Shown piece by piece: positions 9,582 through 19,135 of a stretch of 37,474 nucleotides of DNA. Source of the stretch: Bacteroidales bacterium (GTDB lineage Bacteria; Bacteroidota; Bacteroidia; Bacteroidales; UBA12077). The DNA lies in NCBI GenBank assembly GCA_021108325.1, contig JAIORB010000126.1:1-37474 (forward strand). The letters run 5' to 3'. Made by a program: the position numbers and the translations under genes. Each line of letters opens with the position of its first letter. Positions within the stretch are counted from its first letter, which is position 1. The notes below the pieces were generated by a model. The model saw only the letters and a program-made list of their open reading frames with translations, did not search any database and was not told where the DNA came from.

Positions 9582-11876
9582 ATGAAGATTAATGCAAAAA
9601 TGCTGGTTTATATCCTTTCAACTTCAATGCTAATTTTCATTGCATCCATAGGGTATATTACGACAAAATCAAGACAGCTGGCCCTTGAAGAAGCACGTGA
9701 AGTTGCAAATAAAAATGCACACGAATATGCCAATCTTATTAAATCTGAGTTAGCATCTGATTTTAATATAGCAAAAACTCTTGCACAAGCCGGGCAGGCT
9801 TTTCAAACCTTGCCCTGGGAAGAATGGAACAAGATTTTCCTTGAACAACAATTACATATTATTACCGAAAACCCACATTATCTTGCTGTAGCAACAAGTT
9901 GGGAATTAAACTATATCGATCCGGAATGGAATAAACCTTTTGGTCGATATTTAAATGGCTGGGTTAAAGACCAGGATAGAAATATAAATCAAGTCGAAAC
10001 CCGACTGAATACTGATGGTGATGTTTTAACAGGCAATTACTATGCTATGAAATCTACCGGTATTTCAATGATTGTTGACCCCACATTATGGTCGCCAACC
10101 GGAAAAGAAGAAGATCAATATATTAATACAAATATTTCTGTTCCTATAAAATTGGGTAATACTTTTATTGGTCTTGCCGGTATAGATCTTGATTTACAAC
10201 GTTTCCAAAACATAATTGAAAAAATTAAGCCCTTCGAAAAAAGTTATGCTTTTTTATTATCCAATAACGGAACTTTTGTTGCTCACCCTAACTCAAAATT
10301 AATGGGTAAATTAATAAGTGCCGAATATCCTGATTTTAATGAAAAATTTAAACTAGTAGAAAATGTTCGAGCAGGAATCAATTTCTCATTTACTTATAAA
10401 AATGAAAACAATCAAAAAGACTTTTATGTTTTTGCCCCAATAAAAGTAGCAAATGTAAACACATCCTGGTCTTTAGCCATTGTTGTTCCTGACAAAGTTA
10501 TAACATCTAAAGCCAAGAGTTTTTTATACAAAGCTTTATTTGTAAGTTTTATCGGACTAATATTGTTAACCATTGTAATTTGGTTTATTGCAAAAAATAT
10601 TACCGAGCCAATAATAAAAGTTACTGAAATACTAAAAAGCCTTGCCAGAGGGAAAATTGATGAGTCTTTAATAATGGAAGTAAATACTAAAAATGAAGTA
10701 GGAGAAATGACTTTGGCTTTAAATACTTCTATACGAGAGTTAAATAAAAAAGCTGAATTTGCTAACGAAATAGGATCAGGCAATGTTGATCATGAACTGG
10801 AACTAATTAGTAATGAAGATGAGTTGGGCCAATCCTTAATAAATATGCGCAATAATCTTTTAAAAGCAAGATCCGAAGAGGAAAAGCGGAAAACTGAAGA
10901 TCAAAAACGCCGTTGGACTGATGAAGGATTGGCAAAATTTGCTGAAATACTTAGAAAAAACAACGATGATTTAAATATTCTTGCTAATGAAATAATCAAA
11001 AATATTGTTTATTATCTTGATGCTAATCAGGGTGGTTTGTTTATTTTAAACGATCAAGAACAATCAACTGTTATCTTTGATTTATTATCAGCTTTTGCTT
11101 TCGACAGAGAAAAGTTTATTAAAAAACAAGTTGAATTGGGAGAAGGTCTCGTTGGAACATGTGCTGCTGAAAAAAGCACTCTCTATTTAACAGAAATTCC
11201 ACAAGATTACATTCAAATAACTTCCGGCTTAGGTAATGCTAACCCGAATAGTTTATTACTAGTACCATTAAAAATGGAGAACTATATTCTCGGTGTTATT
11301 GAACTGGCATCATTTAATAAGTTTAAAAAACATGAAATTGAATTTGCAGAGAAAGCTGCTGAAAGTATTGCTTCAACTTTAAAATCAGTACGCATTAACA
11401 CAAGAACATCACAACTGCTTGAACAATCGCAACAACAAGCAGAAGAAATGGCTGCCCAGGAAGAAGAAATGCGTCAGAATATGGAAGAACTTCAGGCAAC
11501 ACAAGAAGAATCTTCCAGGAAAGGTGAAGAATTTAGCGGAATACTTAATGGAGTAGATCAATTTTTGTTAAAATCAGAATTTAATTTAGATGCAACACTG
11601 GTAAATGCCAACGATTTGTTTTTAAGAAAATTCAAATACACCATAAATGAAGCCATTGGAATGGAAATAGAAGAATTTGTGGTAAAAAAAGATATTGCTA
11701 AATTCCAAAAGATTCTAAATACAGTAATGAAAGGTAAAACACATCAGAAAATAACTTATTTAAAGAATAAAAATGGAGATGAGCTTAAATTAATAACATC
11801 ATTTACTCCTGTTTTTATAAATGAAAAGTTTGAGAAAATTTTATTTTTAGCAATAGATATTAGCGATTATAAATAA
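9582..11876 (+). CDS. Membrane sensor 1: Cache-HAMP-GAF-coiled coil-PAS, no output domain
   Basis: A 764-residue protein, first of four tandem paralogs. TM1 at about 8-28, periplasmic Cache-type sensory domain at about 30-300, TM2 at about 312-333, HAMP at about 334-388, a second HAMP-like segment with DELGQSLINMRNNL, a conserved RRWTDEGLAKFAEILR helix, a GAF domain (about 455-600), a coiled coil containing EEEMRQNMEELQATQEE, then a C-terminal PAS (about 655-760). The chain ends right after the PAS, with no kinase, cyclase, PP2C, GGDEF or MCP domain. It is the most divergent of the four: the Cache domain has VATSWELNYID where the others have LWDSWEL, and the PAS lacks the HHS and KFW motifs of the others. 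I chose ATG 9582 (MKINAKM), which aligns with the starts of the paralogs, over an in-frame TTG at 9576. Confidence 0.88.
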   Translation: MKINAKMLVYILSTSMLIFIASIGYITTKSRQLALEEAREVANKNAHEYANLIKSELASDFNIAKTLAQAGQAFQTLPWEEWNKIFLEQQLHIITENPHYLAVATSWELNYIDPEWNKPFGRYLNGWVKDQDRNINQVETRLNTDGDVLTGNYYAMKSTGISMIVDPTLWSPTGKEEDQYINTNISVPIKLGNTFIGLAGIDLDLQRFQNIIEKIKPFEKSYAFLLSNNGTFVAHPNSKLMGKLISAEYPDFNEKFKLVENVRAGINFSFTYKNENNQKDFYVFAPIKVANVNTSWSLAIVVPDKVITSKAKSFLYKALFVSFIGLILLTIVIWFIAKNITEPIIKVTEILKSLARGKIDESLIMEVNTKNEVGEMTLALNTSIRELNKKAEFANEIGSGNVDHELELISNEDELGQSLINMRNNLLKARSEEEKRKTEDQKRRWTDEGLAKFAEILRKNNDDLNILANEIIKNIVYYLDANQGGLFILNDQEQSTVIFDLLSAFAFDREKFIKKQVELGEGLVGTCAAEKSTLYLTEIPQDYIQITSGLGNANPNSLLLVPLKMENYILGVIELASFNKFKKHEIEFAEKAAESIASTLKSVRINTRTSQLLEQSQQQAEEMAAQEEEMRQNMEELQATQEESSRKGEEFSGILNGVDQFLLKSEFNLDATLVNANDLFLRKFKYTINEAIGMEIEEFVVKKDIAKFQKILNTVMKGKTHQKITYLKNKNGDELKLITSFTPVFINEKFEKILFLAIDISDYK

Positions 11877-11962
11877 CCCTTTTATGATGTTTTTGTAAAT
11901 ATATAATCTATATTTTGTCTTAGATATTAAGTCAATTATTATAATATAAAAAAGTGTCCAAC

Positions 11963-14272
11963 ATGAAAATTAAGCTAAGCTTAAAAAACAAAATGCAACT
12001 GTTTTTAATTTCACTATCAGTTGCTATATATGCTATTGCAATCGGTTATATCAGTGTAACTGCAAAAAGAACAGCTTATAATGATTCTGTTGAATTAGTT
12101 AATTCAAATGCTGAAAAATTTGCATTTAAAATACAGACTGATTTGAATGAATATATGGCAATTGTCAGAACTTTAGCTACTGCTTTTAGAGTATATCAAG
12201 ATATGCCCAGAGAACAATGGGATCCATTGTTTATTAAAATGTATGATAAGATATACCGAGACAATCCCGTTTTTTACAAGCTGTGGGATAGTTGGGAGTT
12301 AAATAAAATTGATGATACGTGGACAAGACCTACAGGACGTATGGCAAATGTATTTTCGCGCGTAAACGGATCTGTTTTTCAAAAACAAGATATTCGTAGT
12401 TTAGACGGAGATCCTGCAGTTTATGCCGACATTAAAGCCCGGGCAACAGAAATGGTATTGCCAATTTATTTTGATTTATTTACAGATGAGGGCGAAACAT
12501 CTAAACTAATGACCAGCCTGATAACACCTATTTTAATTGATAATGAATATCACGGACTGGTTGGCATCGATCTTATTTTGGAAAGATTTCAAAAAATGGT
12601 TGAAAATATTAATATGTCTCAGTTCCCCGGAAGTTATGCCTTTTTATTAAATGAAGAAGGGAAATTCGTGGGTCATCCTGAAACAGAACTACTAAATCAA
12701 ATTGCAGAATTTACATTAAAAACCGGAGATGATTTTGATTTATTTAAAAATATTGTAGGGGGAGAAAGTTTTAATATAATAACTGTAGATGACAAAGCAA
12801 AAACGCATTATGTTGCTTTTGCCCCAATTAATATTGGGAGAACTAATACTCCATGGTACCTTGGTGTTTCCGTGCCTGTTAATTCAATTATGGCTCAAGC
12901 CGATAGAAACTTTATGATCTCATTAATGGTTGGCGTAATCGGCATTTTCCTTCTAAGCCTTGTAATTTATATTATTACCAAAAACATATCAGATCCGATA
13001 CAAAAAATAACCGAATTCCTAAAAGAACTCGCACGAGGAAAAACCGATAATAAACTCGACTTAAATATTAATTCCGGCGATGAAATTGAAGAAATGACAA
13101 AAGCCCTGAAAACATCTATTGAAGGACTAAATTTAAAAACCGAATTTGCTAATCATATAGGATCTGGAAATCTCGAATATGAATTTAATTTACTTAGCGA
13201 TGACGATAAATTAGGGCTTGCCCTTGTTGATATGCGTAACAGTCTCAAAAAAGCACAAAACGATGAACAAAAAAGAAAAATTGAAGATCAAAAACGTAGA
13301 TGGACAAACGAGGGATTAGCAAAATTTGCCGATATTCTTCGTCAAAATAATGACAATCTGGAAACACTTTCCAATGAGATTATTAAAAATCTGGTTTATT
13401 ATCTTGAAGCAAACCAGGGAGGCTTATTCTTGCTTAACGATGACGATAAAAATAATATATTTCTTGATTTGGTTTCTGCTTTTGCCTTTGACAGGGAAAA
13501 ACATATTGAAAAACGTATTGAATACGGAGATGGTATTGTTGGTTCAGTTGCCATTGAAAAAGAAACCACTTATATTGAAGATATTCCTGATGAATATATT
13601 TCTATAACTTCTGGTTTGGGAGGTGCAAATCCAAACGCCTTACTTGTTGTTCCTCTTAATATGGAAGATAAAGTTTATGGAGTAATTGAAATTGCCTCAT
13701 TTAAAAAGTTTGAAAAATATCAAATTGAGTTTTTAGAAAATGTAGCCGAAGACATTGCCTCTACCATGTCTTCTGTTAAAATAAGTATTCAAACAAATGA
13801 GTTATTAGAAAAATCACAGCAACAATCTGAAGAAATGTCTGCCCAGGAAGAAGAAATGCGTCAGAATATGGAAGAATTGCAAGCAACACAAGAAGAAGCA
13901 GGACGCAAAAATGCTGAAATGGAAAGTTTTTTACATGCTTTGGAGCAATCAAGTTGCATTATCGAATATAATCCTGAAGGCGTAATTACCAAAGTAAATG
14001 ACAATTATCTCAACTTGCTAAACTTAAAGCGTTCGGAAGTTGTAGGAGCACATCATTCCGATAAAATGGAGTTTACAGCAAAACAGAAAACTGAATATAA
14101 AAAATTCTGGAGCGATTTAATAAAGGGTGGTACAAAAAAAGAAAAAACAAAATTTATTGTTGATGGAAAAGAAATCATATTTGTAGAGGTCTATACTCCT
14201 ATTATGGATGAAAATGGAGTTGTTAAGAAAATTTTAAAAATATCAAATAATACCAGTGAATTTGACGAATAA
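11963..14272 (+). CDS. Membrane sensor 2: Cache-HAMP-GAF-coiled coil-PAS, no output domain
   Basis: A 769-residue paralog with the same layout: TM1 (about 12-32), Cache (LWDSWELNKID), TM2 (about 320-341), HAMP and HAMP-like segments, the RRWTNEGLAKFADILRQNND helix, GAF (VVPLNMEDKVYGVIEIASF), the coiled coil with the conserved EEEMRQNMEELQATQEE, and a C-terminal PAS carrying VVGAHHSDKMEF and a KFWSDL helix. That PAS resembles those at the front of BdlA/Aer2-type chemotaxis proteins, but nothing follows it. ATG 11963 (MKIKLSLKNK) is preferred over an in-frame GTG at 11954 because it matches the starts of sensors 3 and 4. It lies 86 bp after sensor 1 and 15 bp before sensor 3, so 2-3-4 look like one transcription unit. 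Confidence 0.88.
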   Translation: MKIKLSLKNKMQLFLISLSVAIYAIAIGYISVTAKRTAYNDSVELVNSNAEKFAFKIQTDLNEYMAIVRTLATAFRVYQDMPREQWDPLFIKMYDKIYRDNPVFYKLWDSWELNKIDDTWTRPTGRMANVFSRVNGSVFQKQDIRSLDGDPAVYADIKARATEMVLPIYFDLFTDEGETSKLMTSLITPILIDNEYHGLVGIDLILERFQKMVENINMSQFPGSYAFLLNEEGKFVGHPETELLNQIAEFTLKTGDDFDLFKNIVGGESFNIITVDDKAKTHYVAFAPINIGRTNTPWYLGVSVPVNSIMAQADRNFMISLMVGVIGIFLLSLVIYIITKNISDPIQKITEFLKELARGKTDNKLDLNINSGDEIEEMTKALKTSIEGLNLKTEFANHIGSGNLEYEFNLLSDDDKLGLALVDMRNSLKKAQNDEQKRKIEDQKRRWTNEGLAKFADILRQNNDNLETLSNEIIKNLVYYLEANQGGLFLLNDDDKNNIFLDLVSAFAFDREKHIEKRIEYGDGIVGSVAIEKETTYIEDIPDEYISITSGLGGANPNALLVVPLNMEDKVYGVIEIASFKKFEKYQIEFLENVAEDIASTMSSVKISIQTNELLEKSQQQSEEMSAQEEEMRQNMEELQATQEEAGRKNAEMESFLHALEQSSCIIEYNPEGVITKVNDNYLNLLNLKRSEVVGAHHSDKMEFTAKQKTEYKKFWSDLIKGGTKKEKTKFIVDGKEIIFVEVYTPIMDENGVVKKILKISNNTSEFDE

Positions 14273-14287
14273 TTAAACCTTGTTATT

Positions 14288-16609
14288 ATGAAAATTAAAC
14301 TTAAAATACAGCAAAAAATACAGTTGTTTATTATTTCTGCATCAGTAATTATATACGTAGTAGCCATTGGTTATATTAGTCTGAGTAATAGAAAAATGGT
14401 ATACCAAAACATTACCGATATTACTAACAAAACGGTCCAAAATTACGCAGAGGGTATTGCCAATAAGCTAAATGCAGATATGAGTGTTGTTAAAACCTTA
14501 TCTAATTCTTATCTGGTATATGAAACAATGTCAAATCCTGAGTGGAAAAAGCTATTCGAAAGTATGTACTTAGAAGTATACACCAAAAATCCACATTTTT
14601 ATTCTTTGTGGGATAGTTGGGAATTAAGTGCAATTGATCCAAATTGGGAAAAATCGCATGGACGCTATTCCATGGTAATCACGCGAAACAGTTCAGGAAA
14701 TATAATTTCAGATTCAAGCTACCGTAGTATGGAAACTGTGTCTGAGTTATATGATAAAATTATAAAATTAAGAAAGATCCCTTCCATCTGGGAACCGTAT
14801 CTTGATAATTATGCGGTTGGTGTAAGCGAAAGAAGCTTAATGACAACATTAAACTCACCAATCATGAAAGATGGTCAATATATTGGGTTGGTGGGAGTAG
14901 ATATTACCTTAAATAATTTTCAGCAAATTGTTTCAGAAATAACCCCTTTTGAAAATAGTTATGCTTTCATGGTTTCTTACGAAGGACTAATTGCAGGACA
15001 TCCAAATACAGAATATTTGCAAGTAAAATTAGAAGAGTTGTTTCCAGAAGATTTTACAACATTCGATATTCTTGCTAAAATTAAATCTGGGATGCCTTTT
15101 AGCTACATAAGTAAAAACGATAAAGGTGTAGAACTTTACTATTCGTACGCACCGATAATTGTTGATGGCACCAATACCCCATGGTCAATTGCCATATCAG
15201 TACCCGTAAGTACCATAATGGCTAAAGCCAATAGAAATTTCAGAATTTCAATGATTGTTGGGATTATAGGTATATTGCTTATTGTTCTTGTAATTGCTAT
15301 AATAAGTAAAAACATAACTAATCCGCTCACCAAAATAACGCAGCTGCTTAAAAACCTGGCTAATGGTCATATTGATGAGAAAATGAGGATAAAAATTGAA
15401 ACCGGTGATGAAATTGAAGAAATGTCAGAAGCCCTTAATAATTCAATCGATGGTTTAAATAAAAAAGTTGAATTTGCCAACCGTATTGGACAGGGTGAAT
15501 CAAATCAAGACTTTAATTTGTTAAGCGATGAAGATGTTTTGGGTAAATCACTAATTGAAATGAGAAATAGCCTGATTAGTGCCGACGAAGAAGAAGAAAA
15601 ACGTAAAATTGAAGATGAAAAACGCAGGTGGGCTAATGAAGGTTTAGCTAAATTTGCTGACATTTTGCGCCAAAATAATGATAATCTTGAAAATTTTGCA
15701 ACAGAAATTATAATGAACCTTGTTGATTATTTGAATGCAAATCAAGGAGGGTTATTTGTTTTAAATGATAATGATAAAGAAAATATATACTTTAATCTTC
15801 TTTCTGCTTTTGCTTACGACAGAAGAAAATATATGCAGAAACATATTCAGATTGGCGAAGGATTAATTGGTACTTGTGCTATTGAAAAGAAAACCATATT
15901 CATGACTGCTATTCCACAAGATTATATTGAAATAACTTCCGGATTAGGAGGAGCTAATCCTGCTAGTTTACTTATTGTTCCACTTAAACTGGAAGATGAC
16001 GTGTTGGGGGCTCTTGAAATTGCTTCATTTAATGTATTTGAAAAACACGAAATAGAGTTTGTTGAAAAATTGGCTGAAAGTATTGCTTCTACTTTTTCAT
16101 CAGTTAAAATAAATATAAGAACATCAGAATTATTAGAACGCTCACAACAACAAGCTGAAGAAATGGCTGCACAGGAAGAAGAAATGCGTCAGAATATGGA
16201 AGAGTTGCAAGCTACACAAGAAGAATCAACACGCAAGAGTGCTGAAACAGAAGGCCTCGTTGAAGCACTTAATAAATCCAGCTACGTAATAGAATATAGT
16301 TTGGATGGAAATATCCAGAACGTAAACGATAATTACCTGACGTTACTTGGCTTAACCAGAGATGAAGTTATTGGAACTCATCACTCAGGTAATATGGAGT
16401 TTACCGAACAACAAAAGACTGAATACGAAAAATTCTGGAGAGAGTTAAGATCAGGAAAAGTTATAAAGGAAACAACAACCACTGAAGCTAATGGAATAGA
16501 ATATGTTTTTGCCGAAACGTATACTCCTATTAGAAATGCTAATGGAGAAATTTATAAAATTCTGAAAATTTCAAACAACATTACTGATTTTCAGAAGAAA
16601 CATTCATAA
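14288..16609 (+). CDS. Membrane sensor 3: Cache-HAMP-GAF-coiled coil-PAS, no output domain
   Basis: A 773-residue paralog. The N-terminus MKIKLKIQQKIQLFIIS is identical to that of sensor 4. TM1 about 13-32, Cache about 33-310 (LWDSWELSAIDPNW), TM2 about 316-338, HAMP about 339-392, HAMP-like segment with DVLGKSLIEMRNSL, helix RRWANEGLAKFADILRQNND, GAF about 455-605, coiled coil about 610-655, PAS about 655-770 with VIGTHHSGNMEF and KFWREL. From TM2 to the end it is nearly colinear and highly similar to sensor 4, while the Cache domains differ clearly. No effector domain. Gene spacing (15 bp before, 27 bp after) supports co-transcription with sensors 2 and 4. Confidence 0.88.
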   Translation: MKIKLKIQQKIQLFIISASVIIYVVAIGYISLSNRKMVYQNITDITNKTVQNYAEGIANKLNADMSVVKTLSNSYLVYETMSNPEWKKLFESMYLEVYTKNPHFYSLWDSWELSAIDPNWEKSHGRYSMVITRNSSGNIISDSSYRSMETVSELYDKIIKLRKIPSIWEPYLDNYAVGVSERSLMTTLNSPIMKDGQYIGLVGVDITLNNFQQIVSEITPFENSYAFMVSYEGLIAGHPNTEYLQVKLEELFPEDFTTFDILAKIKSGMPFSYISKNDKGVELYYSYAPIIVDGTNTPWSIAISVPVSTIMAKANRNFRISMIVGIIGILLIVLVIAIISKNITNPLTKITQLLKNLANGHIDEKMRIKIETGDEIEEMSEALNNSIDGLNKKVEFANRIGQGESNQDFNLLSDEDVLGKSLIEMRNSLISADEEEEKRKIEDEKRRWANEGLAKFADILRQNNDNLENFATEIIMNLVDYLNANQGGLFVLNDNDKENIYFNLLSAFAYDRRKYMQKHIQIGEGLIGTCAIEKKTIFMTAIPQDYIEITSGLGGANPASLLIVPLKLEDDVLGALEIASFNVFEKHEIEFVEKLAESIASTFSSVKINIRTSELLERSQQQAEEMAAQEEEMRQNMEELQATQEESTRKSAETEGLVEALNKSSYVIEYSLDGNIQNVNDNYLTLLGLTRDEVIGTHHSGNMEFTEQQKTEYEKFWRELRSGKVIKETTTTEANGIEYVFAETYTPIRNANGEIYKILKISNNITDFQKKHS

Positions 16610-16636
16610 GAGAAATTTTAAAAATCGCTAGGGGTC

Positions 16637-18949
16637 ATGAAAATAAAATTAAAAATACAGCAAAAAATACAACTGTTTATTATTTCCGCAACAATAATTA
16701 TTTATATTGCTGCTGTTGGATATATTAGTTTTAATGCCCGCAAAATGGCATATAATGACGCTATTGAAATAACGAACAAACAAGTTCAGGAATCAGCAAA
16801 AGATATCAAGGTTAAACTTGACTCTGAGTTTTCTGCGGTTATAGCCGTTAGTGATGCTTTTAGAATTTATAAAGAATTTGAAAAAGATGAGTGGCAGGAA
16901 TTAATCCATAAGATGTATACTAAGATTTTTGAAAACAATCCTAATATTTATGCACTATGGGATAGCTGGGAATTAAGTATGATAGATTCTGCATGGAATA
17001 AACCTTATGGTAGAATAAGTCATTCTTTTTGGAGAGAGGATGGAATAATAAAAAATAATGTTGAACTCAGAAGTTTAGATGGTGATTCTGAACTTTATGC
17101 AGAAACAAAATCCATACTGGTTCCTAATATAAACGAACCATATTTTGATGTTTTAACAGGAGGTAAAAAAGAATCTTTATTAATGACCAGTTTGATTTCA
17201 CCAATAGTTGAAAACGGGAAATATGTTGCTGTGGTAGCCTATGATATTACTTTAATACAATTACAGAAAATTATTGAAAATATCAAGCCCTTTGAAGGTA
17301 GTTACGCTTATTTGATTTCAAATGGCGGGTTTATTTCCGGACATCCGGATAAAGAACTACTGAATCGAAAAATTGAAGAAATCTTTCCTGAAGACAACAA
17401 AAAACACAAAATCTCTCAGAAAATTCTCGATGGAAAAAGTTTTAGTTATATAAGTACAGATAAAACCGGAACTAAAACATACGTTACCTATGCCCCAATT
17501 CAAATAATGGATACAGATACACCCTGGTCAATTGCAATTTCTGTTCCTGTTGACACTATTATGGCTAAGGCAACTCGGAATTTTAGAATTTCATTAATTG
17601 TTGGAATTATAGGAATACTTCTTATGGCATTAGTTATTGCTATTATCGGACGAAATATTACCAATCCACTAACTAAGATTACTGAGTTATTAAATCATCT
17701 TGCAAAAGGACATATCGATGAAAAAATGAGAATAAAAATAGAAACGGGTGACGAAATTGAAGAAATGACTAATGCTCTTAATAGTTCTATCGATGGATTA
17801 AATAAAAAAGTTGAATTCGCCAATCTTATTGGTCAAGGTAAATTAAATCAAGACTTTGATTTATTAAGTGACGAAGATGTCCTGGGTGAGTCTTTAATTG
17901 AAATGAGAAACAGCCTTGTTAAAGCCGAAAAAGAAGATGAAAAACGTAAAATTGAAGATGAAAAACGCAGGTGGACCAATGAAGGCTTAGCGACGTTTGC
18001 TGATATCTTACGCCAAAACAACGATAATCTGGAAAATCTTGCTACTGAAATTATATTAAACCTTGTTGGTTATCTTAAAGCAAATCAGGGTGGTATATTT
18101 ATTTTAAATGATAATGATAAAGAAAATATTCACTTTGATTTACTTTCCGCTTATGCTTTTGATAGAAGAAAGTTTCTGCAAAAACAAATTGAGATGGGTG
18201 AAGGCTTAATCGGAACCTGTGCTATTGAAAAGAAAACAATATATATGACAGAAATCCCGCAGGACTATATGGAAATTACCTCGGGTCTTGGTGGGGCAAA
18301 CCCAAACAGCTTATTAATTGTTCCGTTAAAAATTGAAGAAAATATATTGGGGGTTCTTGAAATAGCTTCTTTTAATATTTTTGAAAAACATGAAATTGAG
18401 TTTGTTGAAAAATTAGCTGAAAGCATTGCTTCAACCTTTTCGTCTGTTCGAGTTAATATCAGAACATCAGAATTACTTGAGCGTTCGCAACAACAAGCCG
18501 AAGAAATGGCTGCACAAGAAGAAGAAATGCGTCAGAATATGGAAGAGTTACAGGCCACACAAGAAGAATCAACACGCAAGGGCGCTGAAATGGAAGGACT
18601 GGTTGAAGCACTCAATACATCTAGCTACGTTATAGAGTACGATCTGGACGGAAACATACAAAATGTAAATGATAATTACCTGTCATTACTTGGAGTAAGC
18701 AGAGATGAGGTAATTGGAACTCATCATTCAGAGAATATGGAATTTACGGAGCAACAAAAAGTTGCATACGAAAAATTCTGGAGAGAATTAAAATCGGGTA
18801 AAGTACAAAAAGAAACAAGCAAAGTAAAAATTAACAATAAACAGTTAGTTTTTGCCGAAACTTATACCCCAATCAGAAATACTGAAGGAAATATTTATAA
18901 AATATTGAAAATCTCGAATGATATTACAAATTTTCATTCAGTAGGATAA
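16637..18949 (+). CDS. Membrane sensor 4: Cache-HAMP-GAF-coiled coil-PAS, no output domain
   Basis: A 770-residue paralog, last of the tandem set. Layout as in sensor 3: TM1, Cache with LWDSWELSMIDSAW, TM2 near 315-337, HAMP, HAMP-like segment, helix RRWTNEGLATFADILRQNND, GAF, conserved coiled coil, and PAS with VIGTHHSENMEF and KFWREL. Closest to sensor 3, including long stretches of near-identical DNA in the HAMP/GAF/coiled-coil part, which points to a fairly recent tandem duplication or gene conversion. Its stop is followed by a strong palindromic terminator shared with the convergent TPR gene. It ends after PAS (ILKISNDITNF), so any signal must pass to a separate protein. Confidence 0.88.
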   Translation: MKIKLKIQQKIQLFIISATIIIYIAAVGYISFNARKMAYNDAIEITNKQVQESAKDIKVKLDSEFSAVIAVSDAFRIYKEFEKDEWQELIHKMYTKIFENNPNIYALWDSWELSMIDSAWNKPYGRISHSFWREDGIIKNNVELRSLDGDSELYAETKSILVPNINEPYFDVLTGGKKESLLMTSLISPIVENGKYVAVVAYDITLIQLQKIIENIKPFEGSYAYLISNGGFISGHPDKELLNRKIEEIFPEDNKKHKISQKILDGKSFSYISTDKTGTKTYVTYAPIQIMDTDTPWSIAISVPVDTIMAKATRNFRISLIVGIIGILLMALVIAIIGRNITNPLTKITELLNHLAKGHIDEKMRIKIETGDEIEEMTNALNSSIDGLNKKVEFANLIGQGKLNQDFDLLSDEDVLGESLIEMRNSLVKAEKEDEKRKIEDEKRRWTNEGLATFADILRQNNDNLENLATEIILNLVGYLKANQGGIFILNDNDKENIHFDLLSAYAFDRRKFLQKQIEMGEGLIGTCAIEKKTIYMTEIPQDYMEITSGLGGANPNSLLIVPLKIEENILGVLEIASFNIFEKHEIEFVEKLAESIASTFSSVRVNIRTSELLERSQQQAEEMAAQEEEMRQNMEELQATQEESTRKGAEMEGLVEALNTSSYVIEYDLDGNIQNVNDNYLSLLGVSRDEVIGTHHSENMEFTEQQKVAYEKFWRELKSGKVQKETSKVKINNKQLVFAETYTPIRNTEGNIYKILKISNDITNFHSVG

Positions 18950-19044
18950 TATTTAAGCGGAGCAAAAATCGACACAACGATTTACAAAGACAAACTTCTG
19001 ATATACTGATGCTTATCAGTCACGTCAAGAGTTCTGAATATAAA

Positions 19045-19077
19045 AAACATCGGAAGTTTTTAAAACTTCCGATGTTT
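19045..19077. terminator. Perfect 16-bp palindrome between convergent genes (bidirectional terminator)
   Basis: AAACATCGGAAGTTTT (19045-19060) and AAAACTTCCGATGTTT (19062-19077) are perfect reverse complements around one base. The A/T-rich outer arms make it usable in both directions. It lies between the stop of sensor 4 (plus) and the stop of the TPR gene (minus). Confidence 0.75.
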
Positions 19078-19086
19078 GGTTAATGC

Positions 19087-19115
19087 AAAAAAGGAGATCA
19101 AAATTGACCTCCTTT
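19087..19115 (-). terminator. Rho-independent terminator of the TPR gene
   Basis: AAAGGAG (19090-19096) pairs with CTCCTTT (19109-19115), with an inner TCAA/TTGA stem and one mismatch. On the minus strand it is followed by a T-run (complement of the A's at 19087-19092). It starts 21 bp after the TPR gene stop. Confidence 0.65.
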
Positions 19116-19135
19116 AATATTATCTAATAAAAACT

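Noticed and set aside
9660..17500. Amino-acid-binding dCache motif in the sensor heads
   Set aside because: The conserved LWDSWEL segment is distinctive, but I could not find the R-x-W-[YF] with downstream D pattern of amino-acid dCache domains, so no ligand is assigned.
9582..18949. Sensors as chemotaxis receptors
   Set aside because: The coiled coil carries EEEMRQNMEELQATQEE but not the MCP hairpin-tip signature (the QTNLLALNAAIEAARAGE-type motif), and no che genes are nearby.
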